34,797 nucleotides of DNA from Desulfobacula sp. (GTDB lineage: Bacteria > Desulfobacterota > Desulfobacteria > Desulfobacterales > Desulfobacteraceae): the NCBI GenBank assembly GCA_018702715.1, contig JABIYQ010000655.1, positions 1 through 34,797 of the forward strand. Reading direction: 5' to 3'. Positions 16,419 through 24,511 of the stretch are shown here, one piece after another; position 1 is the stretch's first letter; every line of letters starts with the position of its first letter. Made by a program: the position numbers and the translations under genes. The notes below the pieces were generated by a model that saw only the letters and a list, made by a program, of their open reading frames with translations, did not search any database and was not told the DNA's origin.

Positions 16419-17450
16419 ATGAATAAAGTATTACTCATCCCGGCATATAACCCTGAAGAAAAAATTATAGCAGTGATCAAGGGCTTGCCCAAAGGAGTTT
16501 TTGATCAAGTATTAATTGTAAATGATGGCAGCAATCCTAAATATTTGGAAATCTTTAATCAATTATCAATGATCAGAGATGTAAGCATCCTGGAACATGA
16601 AATGAATCAGGGTAAAGGGGCAGCACTTAAAACCGGGTTTTCATATATTTTAAAAAATACAAAAAACTGCCTGGGCGTTGTCACTGCAGATGCAGATGGC
16701 CAGCACTTAAAAAAAGATATTCTGGCAATTGCAGATTGCTTGAAACCCGAACAGCGGGAGTTGACCATTGGAAGCAGAACATTTGATTCAGACGTACCCC
16801 TTCGGAGTCATTTTGGCAACAAATTGACCCGGATAATCATGAAATTTGTTTTCAAAATAGATTTAAAAGATACCCAGAGCGGTCTGCGGGCAATACCATA
16901 TTCGTTGCTGCCCCAATTATTAAAAATCTCTTTTAACCGGTATGAGTTTGAGATTGAGATGCTTCTTGCTGCCAAGAAAAATGGTTACAGGTTTAAAGAG
17001 ATTGAGATAGATACGATTTATGAAAATAATAATATTGCTTCATCCTTTAACCCTGTTATTGATTCTGCAAGAATCTATTTTGTTCTGTTTCGCTATATCC
17101 TTGCTTCATTGATAACAGCAGCAGTTGATTATATTGTTTTTTTTGTCAGCTATGCATTTTTCCCAAAAATATTTTTTTGTACCTATGCTGCCAGACTGGT
17201 CGCTCTTTTTGTAAATTTTTTCATTTTAAAAAAGTTTGTTTTCCATTCAAAGGAAAAAATTGTCATCATTGGTATGAAGTATTTATTGATTGTGGGTATT
17301 TCAGGTTTTATTTCTTCCGTTACCATTGAATATTTTCATAATGTATTAAATTTAAATATTGTTATATCAAAAGTATCAGCCGAACTTTTGTTTTACGTTG
17401 GAATTTTTATAGCCCAAAAAGAATTTGTATTTAAAAAGGTAAATAAATAG
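16419..17450 (+). CDS. GT2 (DPM1-like)-GtrA fusion protein
   Basis: Two-part protein of 343 aa. Residues 1-215 form a dolichyl/polyprenyl-phosphate sugar synthase-like GT2 domain: LLIPAYNPEEKI at the N terminus, NDGS at 35-38, ADADGQH at 90-96 with the metal-binding Asp residues, and DTQSGLRA. Residues about 225-340 form a four-helix GtrA-like membrane domain, including ARLVALFVNFFILKKFVF. Fused forms couple synthesis of undecaprenyl-phosphate-linked sugar with its movement across the membrane. It lies directly after the putative GT-C enzyme, a natural user of that lipid-linked sugar. AAAGGG is well spaced before ATG 16419. Confidence 0.88.
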   Translation: MNKVLLIPAYNPEEKIIAVIKGLPKGVFDQVLIVNDGSNPKYLEIFNQLSMIRDVSILEHEMNQGKGAALKTGFSYILKNTKNCLGVVTADADGQHLKKDILAIADCLKPEQRELTIGSRTFDSDVPLRSHFGNKLTRIIMKFVFKIDLKDTQSGLRAIPYSLLPQLLKISFNRYEFEIEMLLAAKKNGYRFKEIEIDTIYENNNIASSFNPVIDSARIYFVLFRYILASLITAAVDYIVFFVSYAFFPKIFFCTYAARLVALFVNFFILKKFVFHSKEKIVIIGMKYLLIVGISGFISSVTIEYFHNVLNLNIVISKVSAELLFYVGIFIAQKEFVFKKVNK

Positions 17451-17452
17451 TA

Positions 17453-18112
17453 ATGGAAAAAAAGACAGACTGGACCCAATACTATAATTCTCCCTATAAA
17501 ACTGCATCAATCACACGTAAAATAACGGGTCAAATTTTAATTAAGACAATAAAAAAATATATTGGGAATACAAAAAACCTGTCCTTAATTGAACTTGGAG
17601 GAGCAAATTCTGCTTTTCTAGAGCTCTTAATCAATGCGTTTCGCCCCAAAGAATACATTATCGTAGATAATAATCAGGCAGGGCTTGATAAAACAAAAAG
17701 CAGAATAACAAAAGACAACAATGTATCTGTTTTGAATATTGATATATTAAATCTTGATATATTAAAAAAGGATATATTAAAGAGAGGTATTCAAAAACAG
17801 GTGGATTTAGTCTTAAGCACAGGGTTGATAGAACATTTTGATAAAACAGGAACCCAAAAAGTCATAAAAGCCCATTTTGAGCTATTAAAACCAAAAGGGA
17901 TTGCTGTTATGACATTCCCTACTCCTACAATACTTTATAAAATAACACGATATGCTGCAGAGGTTTTAGGAGTCTGGATTTTTCATGATGAGAGACCACT
18001 TCTGATTAAAGAAGTATTAAAAACAGCAAAAATATATGGGCATATAAAGGAATTTAAAATTATATGGCCCATTTTTTTAACTCAAGGCCTGGTTGTTTTT
18101 CAAAAAAAATGA
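17453..18112 (+). CDS. SAM-dependent methyltransferase, class I
   Basis: A 219-aa Rossmann-type methyltransferase. SLIELGGANSAFLELL is motif I, EYIIVDNN the end of strand beta2 with its acidic residue, and LVLSTGLIEHFD motif IV. The substrate is unknown; as part of the LPS-core operon it may methylate a core sugar. Residues around 98-113 are a low-complexity run (DILNLDILKKDILKRG) coded by three copies of GATATATTAAA in DNA, probably a slippage expansion in a surface loop. It starts two bases after the previous stop with only a weak ribosome site, consistent with coupling. Confidence 0.8.
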   Translation: MEKKTDWTQYYNSPYKTASITRKITGQILIKTIKKYIGNTKNLSLIELGGANSAFLELLINAFRPKEYIIVDNNQAGLDKTKSRITKDNNVSVLNIDILNLDILKKDILKRGIQKQVDLVLSTGLIEHFDKTGTQKVIKAHFELLKPKGIAVMTFPTPTILYKITRYAAEVLGVWIFHDERPLLIKEVLKTAKIYGHIKEFKIIWPIFLTQGLVVFQKK

Positions 18113-18128
18113 ATTTCGGAGATGATTT

Positions 18129-18983
18129 ATGAGCAAGGAAAGATACCTTGATAAATGCCCTGTTGAATGTGATTCACCCATAGAGGCAACTAATATAATT
18201 CTTGAACAAGGTCCGCTTGAAAGATGTACTGGATGCAATCAGCTTTTCAGTCAGTGTACCAAAACAGAGTTCAACTCTTCCATGGAAGAATTCAACAGCG
18301 AAAAAGGAACATGGCCTCCACCGGAAAATGTTAAAAGCCTGGAACGCAGTACAAAAAAGACATTGGATAATATTACAAAACTTACGAATCAAAAACTTGA
18401 TCAATTAAAATTATTGGATGTTGGATGTTCCAATGGAGCATTTATTTTTACTGCTAATAAATCAGGAATACAATGCGAGGGTATCGAACCTGCCAAAGAA
18501 GCGGCTCTTGCAGCCCAGAAAGCCGGTTTAAAAGTTCATCAAGGCTTTCTTGAAGAAAGCGATTTTCCAAAAGAATCCTATGATATAATTACACTTTTTG
18601 AAGTAATTGAACATCTTAAAAATCCCGTAGAATTATTAAATGCATGCAACAGGCTTTTGAAAAAAAATGGGATAATGGTTATTAGAACAGCAAATACAGA
18701 CAGCTGGACTATTAGGAATTTGAAAGGTAAATGGCATTATTTTAATATAGGCAAACATGGCGGCCATATCAGTTTTTTTTGCAAAAAGTCCATTTTGGCC
18801 CTGGGTGCTCAAACTAATTTTAAAATAGAGCTATTTAATACCCATAGCGTAACATTATGCGAAAAAGAAAAAACATCTCCTGTTATATACAGGTTCTTTA
18901 AGATTATGTCAGAGATATTAAATTTACCGGCAAAACTGACCGGGAACGGTCAAGAAATGGAAGTTTATTTGAAAAAGATTTAA
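18129..18983 (+). CDS. SAM-dependent methyltransferase with N-terminal Cys cluster
   Basis: A 284-aa protein whose first 40 residues contain four or five cysteines (CPVEC, CTGCNQLFSQC), the pattern of a small zinc ribbon, followed by a class I methyltransferase domain. Motif I is LLDVGCSNGAFIFTA, and FEVIEHLKNPVELL is the common post-motif of the Methyltransf_23 group. Related proteins with a zinc ribbon modify sugars in surface polysaccharide loci. CGGAGATGA upstream gives a clear ribosome site. It is the last gene of the + strand operon and meets a convergent gene 21 bases later. Confidence 0.82.
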   Translation: MSKERYLDKCPVECDSPIEATNIILEQGPLERCTGCNQLFSQCTKTEFNSSMEEFNSEKGTWPPPENVKSLERSTKKTLDNITKLTNQKLDQLKLLDVGCSNGAFIFTANKSGIQCEGIEPAKEAALAAQKAGLKVHQGFLEESDFPKESYDIITLFEVIEHLKNPVELLNACNRLLKKNGIMVIRTANTDSWTIRNLKGKWHYFNIGKHGGHISFFCKKSILALGAQTNFKIELFNTHSVTLCEKEKTSPVIYRFFKIMSEILNLPAKLTGNGQEMEVYLKKI

Positions 18984-19004
18984 GTTAGAAATCTTTCCAA
19001 CTAT

Positions 19005-20063
19005 TTATTTTTTTCTAATCCAAAAAGAACTGGTTTCTAAAAAATCAAGGGAGGATAAGGCTATTTTTTCTTCTGATTTTTTAATAATTCTATCATCTTT
19101 TAATGCCGGGCATTTAGATGCCAATTCTTGAAAATGATGATCCTTTAAATATTTTAGAGCACCTATAATTTCAAAATTAGGGTTGGACGATAAAAATGCT
19201 TCCAGTAAATATTGTTCATTCCAAAATTTTACCTGATTAACAATACATTTTTCAGGATAATCCTTTGGCGTATAAATATCATGAATATGTACAATCACTC
19301 CTGGATTTAAGATGGGTAGAATTTCGAGATATTCAAATAAAACATCTCCCTGGGGTTTTATCATATGAGACGAATCAATAAAAAGTATATCATTGGCTTC
19401 TAATTGTGTAAAAATGCTTTTTTCCAAACTTTCTACAGGTTTTTTAATGAGCTGGATCGGCAAATTGCCCAACCATCCATGCCGATAAGGTTCAATGCAG
19501 ATATGATGGTTTTTATGGTTGGTATTTTCCCGGCGATTCTTTTCAAGTGCCTTAGCTGACACAAGAGTGGAAAATCCACAACCAATTTCAATGAGTTTTT
19601 TTGGTTTAAAATGTCGAATTGTATTGTATAAATATTGAGCATCAATGGGCAAAAAAGAATAATTGATGTAAAAATATTCTAATTTGCCTTGAAAATTTAA
19701 TGGGAATTGTTCAAATTCGCCATTAAAATTAAATTCATCCAAAATCTCTAATTGTCTGTTAACATTTAAATCCAAACCAGGCAATTCCCGTTCCTTATTA
19801 AGTGCATGCCTTAAATTTTCAGGATTCAGTAAGGGGTCGTAAAAATGGTCTAAAACCGGATAAACGCCAATCCATCTAAGGATTTTTTTTGTTATCCACA
19901 TATTTTCCAAATGATTGATGTCAATCAGGCGAATCATATAAAATATTAACCCGCTTAAAAAAACAAAGGGGATCAAAATTATATCTAATATAATAAGAAT
20001 GGGGGTTAGTACTAAAGTTAAAACAGGTATATATTTTTGAAATCGAAATGAATTGGGTATCAT
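19005..20063 (-). CDS. Membrane-anchored methyltransferase-like protein
   Basis: A 352-aa protein with two closely spaced hydrophobic helices at residues about 12-45, then a soluble domain resembling the class I Methyltransf_24 group: KLIEIGCGFSTLVSAKAL is motif I, HHICIEPYRHGWL carries the acidic strand, and DILFIDSSHMIKPQGDV followed by VIVHIHDIY are typical of that group. It probably acts at the cytoplasmic face of the membrane on an LPS or glycolipid intermediate; this is inferred from location. Its start overlaps the GT4 stop by four bases, so it is the last gene of the kdnA operon. Confidence 0.72.
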   Translation of the reverse strand: MIPNSFRFQKYIPVLTLVLTPILIILDIILIPFVFLSGLIFYMIRLIDINHLENMWITKKILRWIGVYPVLDHFYDPLLNPENLRHALNKERELPGLDLNVNRQLEILDEFNFNGEFEQFPLNFQGKLEYFYINYSFLPIDAQYLYNTIRHFKPKKLIEIGCGFSTLVSAKALEKNRRENTNHKNHHICIEPYRHGWLGNLPIQLIKKPVESLEKSIFTQLEANDILFIDSSHMIKPQGDVLFEYLEILPILNPGVIVHIHDIYTPKDYPEKCIVNQVKFWNEQYLLEAFLSSNPNFEIIGALKYLKDHHFQELASKCPALKDDRIIKKSEEKIALSSLDFLETSSFWIRKK

Positions 20064-21229
20064 AAATATTGCTCCGGACCAGCCCCGTTTCCAAGTCCTA
20101 ACTGGTGAAGTTTATAAATCCTTAAAATATCGCGGCCCATTGCATCAATCGTATGATGTTTTTCAACCATCTCAAAAGCTTTTTGAACACATTTTTGAGT
20201 ATTATTTTCTTCATTTAGAACTTGAAAAATCATATCTGCAAGATTCCCGGGATCTTCACTGTTAAAGAGCAGGCCGGTTTTGTCGTGTTCAATAATATCC
20301 GGGATTCCACCGCTTTTTGAACCCACTACAGGGCATGAACAATACATGGCTTCCAAAAGGGCCTGGGGTACGCCTTCAAAGGGAATGCCACTTTTGCCCC
20401 TTGATGCCAGGATCTTGCAGTCAAATGCTCTGTAGTAGGCCCAGACATCATCTTTTGGACCCAGGATATGGACCCTTTTTCTTATTTGTAATTTGTCTGC
20501 AAGAACCCATAGCGATTCGATATATTCTTTTGAGCTGTCTCCTACAAAAACCAGATCGTGACCAATAATTTTTCCTGCAATTTTTTCAAAGGATTTGATA
20601 ATCGTGTCAGCACCTTTGGCCGCAGATACTCTTCCTACAAAGCCCAAAAATCTTGTTTCAGGATCAAGTTCCAATTCCTTAACAAGGAATTGTCTTGCAT
20701 CATCTTTTGACAGGAGTGTTTCAGGGGGAATAATTCCGCTGGGCATGGAAAAAATTTGTTTGTTTGTAAGTTTGAAAACAGTCTGAAGATGTTTTGTTGT
20801 ATAATCGGCAGTTGTAAATATGTAGGTTGCAAGTTTTTTATATAAAATCTTATTGTACCAGGACCTGCTGACATGGGCGCTTATGTGTCTTGAAAGAATT
20901 CTGCATCCTATTTTTGCCCTTTTGGCAGCAAAAAGACCAACCTGTGAGTCCTCGTTTCCATGGGTGTTTACAATGTCAGGATTTTCTCTGATAAAAAGAT
21001 TTTTTAAAAATTTGTAATCTTTTATTATTCCCAATCTTTTGAACTCAACAGCAAAGGTTTTAAATCCATATTCCTTTGCTTTATTTAACAGGGGGGTATT
21101 TAAGGGTGCAACAATAATGATTGTATGGCCTTTTTGGGCCATCCATACGGATTCATTAAAAATTCGTTTTTCAAGCCCTCCCCATTGGGAATGGCAGGTG
21201 GTGTGAATAATTTTATAATAGGAAATCAT
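20060..21229 (-). CDS. GT4-family glycosyltransferase
   Basis: A 389-aa GT-B enzyme. The N-terminal acceptor domain opens with KIIHTTCHSQWGGLEKRI, which holds the usual Gly-Gly loop. The donor domain shows FLGFVGRVSAAKGADTII and the EX7E-type signature FEGVPQALLEAM near residue 290. Likely role is addition of an LPS-core sugar. It sits between kdsB and the membrane-anchored methyltransferase with four-base overlaps on both sides. Donor and acceptor are unknown. Confidence 0.87.
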   Translation of the reverse strand: MISYYKIIHTTCHSQWGGLEKRIFNESVWMAQKGHTIIIVAPLNTPLLNKAKEYGFKTFAVEFKRLGIIKDYKFLKNLFIRENPDIVNTHGNEDSQVGLFAAKRAKIGCRILSRHISAHVSRSWYNKILYKKLATYIFTTADYTTKHLQTVFKLTNKQIFSMPSGIIPPETLLSKDDARQFLVKELELDPETRFLGFVGRVSAAKGADTIIKSFEKIAGKIIGHDLVFVGDSSKEYIESLWVLADKLQIRKRVHILGPKDDVWAYYRAFDCKILASRGKSGIPFEGVPQALLEAMYCSCPVVGSKSGGIPDIIEHDKTGLLFNSEDPGNLADMIFQVLNEENNTQKCVQKAFEMVEKHHTIDAMGRDILRIYKLHQLGLGNGAGPEQYL

Positions 21230-21969
21230 AAATCAGGGATTCTTAAAAGTTTTTCTTCAATTCTTTTGATATCGCAGGGCAGATCAATTTCAGGAGAATC
21301 GTATGGTGTTATAACCACCTTGATCCTATAACCGAATTCCAGGACCCTTAATTGTTCCAGCTTTTCAATATGCTCACAGGTTCCTGTGGGAAGCGCAACC
21401 AGCTTATCCAGAAAGCTTTTTTTATAGGCGTAGAATCCGAGATGTTTGTAAAAATCCGCCTTTGTTTCCGGGTCCCTTGGATAGGGGATCTGGGCCCTTG
21501 AAAAATACAGGGCAAAACCATTGTGATCAAAGGTGACTTTTACATCTTTGGGATCTGTGATTTCCCTCTCATCTTGTATCTTAAAGGCAAGGGTTGACAT
21601 GACAAGATCAGGATCATCGCTAAATGGTGAAATCATTTCATCAATGATCAAGGGGTTAAACACTGGCTGGTCTCCCTGGATATTGACAACAATATCATTG
21701 GGCCCAAGATTTAAAATCCCGGCAGTCTGGGCAACCCTGTCAGTTCCTGTGCGGCAATCATCAGATGTCATCACTGCATGACCGCCAAAATGTTCAACCG
21801 CTTTATAAATTCTTTCATCATCCGTTGCTACGATTGTTTTTGAAACAGCCAAAGATTTTTGAGTTTGTTCATACACTCTTTGTATCATTGATTTGCCGGA
21901 AACAAGGGCCAAAGGTTTTCCATCAAACCTGCTTGATCCGTATCTGGATGGTATTACAGCAATGGTCAT
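21226..21969 (-). CDS. kdsB: CMP-Kdo (probably CMP-Kdo8N) synthetase KdsB
   Basis: Activates Kdo-type sugar with CTP to give the CMP-sugar used by WaaA. ATG 21969 is chosen because the protein then begins MTIAVIPSRYGSSRFDGKPL, exactly where the family begins; an in-frame ATG at 22059 would overlap kdnB by some 80 bases. The resulting 247 aa is the normal length. Landmarks are the CTP-binding SRYGSSRFDGKPL (8-20), RTGTDRVAQ (73-81) and NIQGDQPVF with metal-binding Asp100. In Shewanella the homologous KdsB prefers 8-amino-Kdo; placement directly behind kdnB makes the same preference likely here, but this is inference. Confidence 0.92.
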   Translation of the reverse strand: MTIAVIPSRYGSSRFDGKPLALVSGKSMIQRVYEQTQKSLAVSKTIVATDDERIYKAVEHFGGHAVMTSDDCRTGTDRVAQTAGILNLGPNDIVVNIQGDQPVFNPLIIDEMISPFSDDPDLVMSTLAFKIQDEREITDPKDVKVTFDHNGFALYFSRAQIPYPRDPETKADFYKHLGFYAYKKSFLDKLVALPTGTCEHIEKLEQLRVLEFGYRIKVVITPYDSPEIDLPCDIKRIEEKLLRIPDL

Positions 21970-21980
21970 GTCAGTCTCTT

Positions 21981-23048
21981 TTAAATTTTTAGAAACAAGG
22001 ATCTGGTTTTTTTCCTTGTCATTATAGATTTCCAGTCTTTGCCAAGACAGTTTTCCCATAAAGGATCAAGGCCGAGAGCCACTGTAATCATTGTTTCAAC
22101 TTGTTCTTCTTTAAGATTTTTAACAAGACCCCGTGGCAGTTCAATCCGGCATTTTTCCATCATGGTTCGAAACTCTTTGACTCCTGCAGGATAGAATTCA
22201 TCCAGATAATCAAACACAATGCAGCATCCGATCCCATGATGGGTTCCCAGCACATAGGAAAGTCCATAGGACAGGGCATGGCAGGCTCCAACCTGTGAAT
22301 AGGCAATACTCATGCCTCCGAAAAATGAGGCCATCATGAGCTTATCGTCGTGATCTGGATGGTCATCAATAAAAACCTGTCTGCAAAGCTCAAGGGACTT
22401 TTCGCCATAGGCTTTGGAGAACTCATTCAGATATGTACCTTCAAGGGATTCAATGCAATGGATATAGCAGTCCATGCCCGTATAAAAGTGTTGATCCTCT
22501 GGAACATCTTTTATCAGCTCAGGATCGAGAATCACCTGGTCAAAAACAGTGTAGTCCGAGTTAAGGCCCAGTTTTTTTTCAGGGCCTGTCAGAACGGCTG
22601 TCCTTGAAACTTCAGCCCCCGTGCCGGAAAGAGTGGGAACTGCCATGTGGCAGACCGCAGGATTCTCAATAAGATCCCATCCCTGGTAAAGGGCGGAAGA
22701 CCCGGGATTTGTAAGCATAAGGGATACAGATTTGGCAAGGTCCATGCTGCTGCCGCCTCCTATACCGATGACAGCACAGGGAAGACTCGACCTGTATGCT
22801 TTTACTTTAAGGGTCAATTCATCAACATATTTTGTTTTGGGCTCATCATCTACGTTTACCCATAAAAGCATGTCATTGTCATGCAGGGGTAACCTTTTTT
22901 CCAAAGGTTTTGCCTTGAACACGTCATCTGTGACAAACACAACCCAGGAATCATCACTTTTACGTTGATTTCCTATAATCTCATCAAGCTGTGAAAAACA
23001 GCCCCTTCCAAATATGACATTTGGAACCAGTTTAAAGTTTTTAAACAT
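21981..23048 (-). CDS. kdnB: Kdo 8-oxidase KdnB (iron-type alcohol dehydrogenase)
   Basis: Oxidises the C8 hydroxyl of Kdo to an aldehyde, the first of two steps to 8-amino-3,8-dideoxy-Kdo (Kdo8N). The 355-aa protein is a group III iron-containing alcohol dehydrogenase: GIGGGSSMDLAK at 95-106 binds NAD, and the metal ligands are Asp193, His197, His257 and His271 with the expected spacing. The specific function is assigned from the adjacency of a DegT-type aminotransferase and kdsB, the arrangement known for kdnB/kdnA of Shewanella oneidensis. On sequence alone a different alcohol substrate could not be excluded. AAAGGAT precedes ATG 23048 and lies inside the end of kdnA. Confidence 0.85.
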   Translation of the reverse strand: MFKNFKLVPNVIFGRGCFSQLDEIIGNQRKSDDSWVVFVTDDVFKAKPLEKRLPLHDNDMLLWVNVDDEPKTKYVDELTLKVKAYRSSLPCAVIGIGGGSSMDLAKSVSLMLTNPGSSALYQGWDLIENPAVCHMAVPTLSGTGAEVSRTAVLTGPEKKLGLNSDYTVFDQVILDPELIKDVPEDQHFYTGMDCYIHCIESLEGTYLNEFSKAYGEKSLELCRQVFIDDHPDHDDKLMMASFFGGMSIAYSQVGACHALSYGLSYVLGTHHGIGCCIVFDYLDEFYPAGVKEFRTMMEKCRIELPRGLVKNLKEEQVETMITVALGLDPLWENCLGKDWKSIMTRKKTRSLFLKI

Positions 23049-23050
23049 GT

Positions 23051-24238
23051 TTATCCTTTAAATGATTTCATTATGGCTTGAATTTTATTTTCAATATCTT
23101 TTTTTGTCCATGACAGCATTATTTGCATGGAGAGTGTTCGTTTCATAATATTATCGGATTCTTCAAGAACTATATTCTTATAATCAGGCATATTGTCCGC
23201 AAGTTCAAAGGCAAGTTTAGCAGACCGTTTCATCTGTTTTAAATGATGCCATTTTTTATAATAATGCCAGTTGTTGTCATACCAGTAAGGACACCCCACT
23301 TTATTTTCACCAAGATTTTTAGCAATCTGCCTGGCCCGTTCTTCAGTTGGCAGAAAAAAGCTTAAAAAGGTTGCTGAATCCCCTTTGGCATCCGGGATAT
23401 ACCTGAAACTGACCTCGGGCAGGTCTGCCATGGCATCTTTAATGGCCAGTTTATTTTTTCTCTGGGTTGAAAGGATAAGATCCAGTTTGTTCAACTGGGC
23501 AAGTCCCACTGCTGCGTTCAGTTCGCTGATCCTGTAATTGGTGCCGATAATGGGGTGATCGTCTGCTCCCCTGTCAGCGCCGCCTAAGTGGTCATGCCCA
23601 TGGTCGGCAAACTGGTCGGCTTTTTCGTAAACATCCTTGCTGTTGGAAATAATGCCGCCGCCTTCTCCGCAGGTAACGGTTTTAACCGCATCAAAGGAAA
23701 AACATCCGGCAAGCCCAAAGGTTCCAAGTGCCTTGTCTTGATAAGTCGCCCCTAAAGACTGGCAGGCATCCTCAAGCAGAATCAATCCTTTTTTATCGCA
23801 AAGTATTTTAATCTCATCAATTCTTGCCATGGCACCGCACATATGAACCGGAACAACAGCACGGGTTTTTGAAGTCATCACATCTTCAAGTTTGTCAGGA
23901 TTAAGACACAGGGTTTCGTCTATTTCTGCAAAAACAGGAATGGCACCAACGTTGATGATGGCTTCGAATGTGGCAACAAAGGTAAAGGGGGGAATAATAA
24001 CTTCATCTCCTGCACCTATGCCGCAGGCGGCAAGAGCAGTACAAAGGGCTGCCGTGCCACTGGAACAAAGATGACTGTATTGGGCGCCTGTAATTTCACA
24101 AAGTTTTTTTTCAAATTCAAGGGCTTTGAAATGTCCGTTTCTTATCCCTTCAAATCCATACCTGAAAAGTACACCCGTTTCAAGAACATCTGCCACTTGT
24201 TTTTTTTCTTCATCACCAAATATTTCAAAACCAGGCAT
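23051..24238 (-). CDS. kdnA: Kdo8N aminotransferase KdnA (DegT/AHBA family)
   Basis: PLP-dependent transaminase that converts the 8-oxo intermediate made by KdnB into 8-amino-Kdo, with glutamate as likely donor. The 395-aa protein shows the DegT/DnrJ/EryC1/StrS plan: SSGTAALCTAL (phosphate loop), LLEDACQSLGA with Asp157, and FSFDAVKTVTCGEGGG with the Schiff-base Lys186. The His/Asp-rich loop HGHDHLGGADRGADDHP around 213-230 is a distinctive insertion that I associate with KdnA-like members. The start has GAGGAGG nearby and follows a leader carrying four 12-base repeats. First gene of the five-gene - strand operon. Confidence 0.86.
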   Translation of the reverse strand: MPGFEIFGDEEKKQVADVLETGVLFRYGFEGIRNGHFKALEFEKKLCEITGAQYSHLCSSGTAALCTALAACGIGAGDEVIIPPFTFVATFEAIINVGAIPVFAEIDETLCLNPDKLEDVMTSKTRAVVPVHMCGAMARIDEIKILCDKKGLILLEDACQSLGATYQDKALGTFGLAGCFSFDAVKTVTCGEGGGIISNSKDVYEKADQFADHGHDHLGGADRGADDHPIIGTNYRISELNAAVGLAQLNKLDLILSTQRKNKLAIKDAMADLPEVSFRYIPDAKGDSATFLSFFLPTEERARQIAKNLGENKVGCPYWYDNNWHYYKKWHHLKQMKRSAKLAFELADNMPDYKNIVLEESDNIMKRTLSMQIMLSWTKKDIENKIQAIMKSFKG

Positions 24239-24253
24239 GGTTCCCTCCTCTTA

Positions 24254-24301
24254 TAATACATTGATTAACACATTGCTTAATACATTACTTAATACATTGA
24301 T
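24254..24301. repeat. Four 12-base tandem repeats in the kdnA leader
   Basis: TAATACATTGAT, TAACACATTGCT, TAATACATTACT and TAATACATTGAT lie head to tail; the first and last are identical. The array begins 16 bases from the kdnA start codon and ends before the predicted transcription start, so it would be transcribed into the 5' leader just ahead of the ribosome site. Confidence 0.85.
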
Positions 24302-24327
24302 GGTTTAATTTTTTTAAGCCATGGATA

Positions 24328-24355
24328 AGTATCATAATAAACAACAAAGTTTCAA
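24328..24355 (-). promoter_or_regulatory. Candidate promoter of the kdnA operon
   Basis: On the - strand TTGAAA (24355-24350) and GATACT (24333-24328) are separated by 16 bases. The start of transcription would fall near 24321, giving a leader of about 80 bases that contains the 12-base repeats. Match to consensus is moderate. Confidence 0.4.
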
Positions 24356-24436
24356 GGTCTGCCCCAATAAATTGCAGGACGATTGCATGGAAAACTTCAG
24401 TATAATAATTTTTTTGGTAGTTTGATAAAAATTTTA

Positions 24437-24465
24437 TTGACATATTTTTCGTTATTTTTGATGAT
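24437..24465 (+). promoter_or_regulatory. Candidate promoter of the DUF2889 gene
   Basis: TTGACA at 24437-24442 and GATGAT at 24460-24465 with a 17-base spacer, about 45 bases before the start codon at 24512. The -35 box is perfect and the -10 box is weak (four of six). Confidence 0.4.
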
Positions 24466-24511
24466 TCGAATTTAATTACAGTTTTCCTAAAAAAGAGGGA
24501 TAAGATATTTA

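Noticed and set aside
18985..19018. Inverted repeat TTAGAAA...TTTCTAA between convergent methyltransferase genes as a two-way terminator.
   Set aside because: Arms of only seven A/T-rich pairs with a loop of about 20 bases; too weak to call.
21970..22059. Longer KdsB starting at ATG 22059.
   Set aside because: The extra 30 residues overlap the end of kdnB and precede the normal family N terminus; ATG 21969 fits better.
24126..24308. Small + strand frame with a repeated four-residue unit (NTLL).
   Set aside because: It is the translation of the 12-base repeats plus antisense of kdnA, with no ribosome site.
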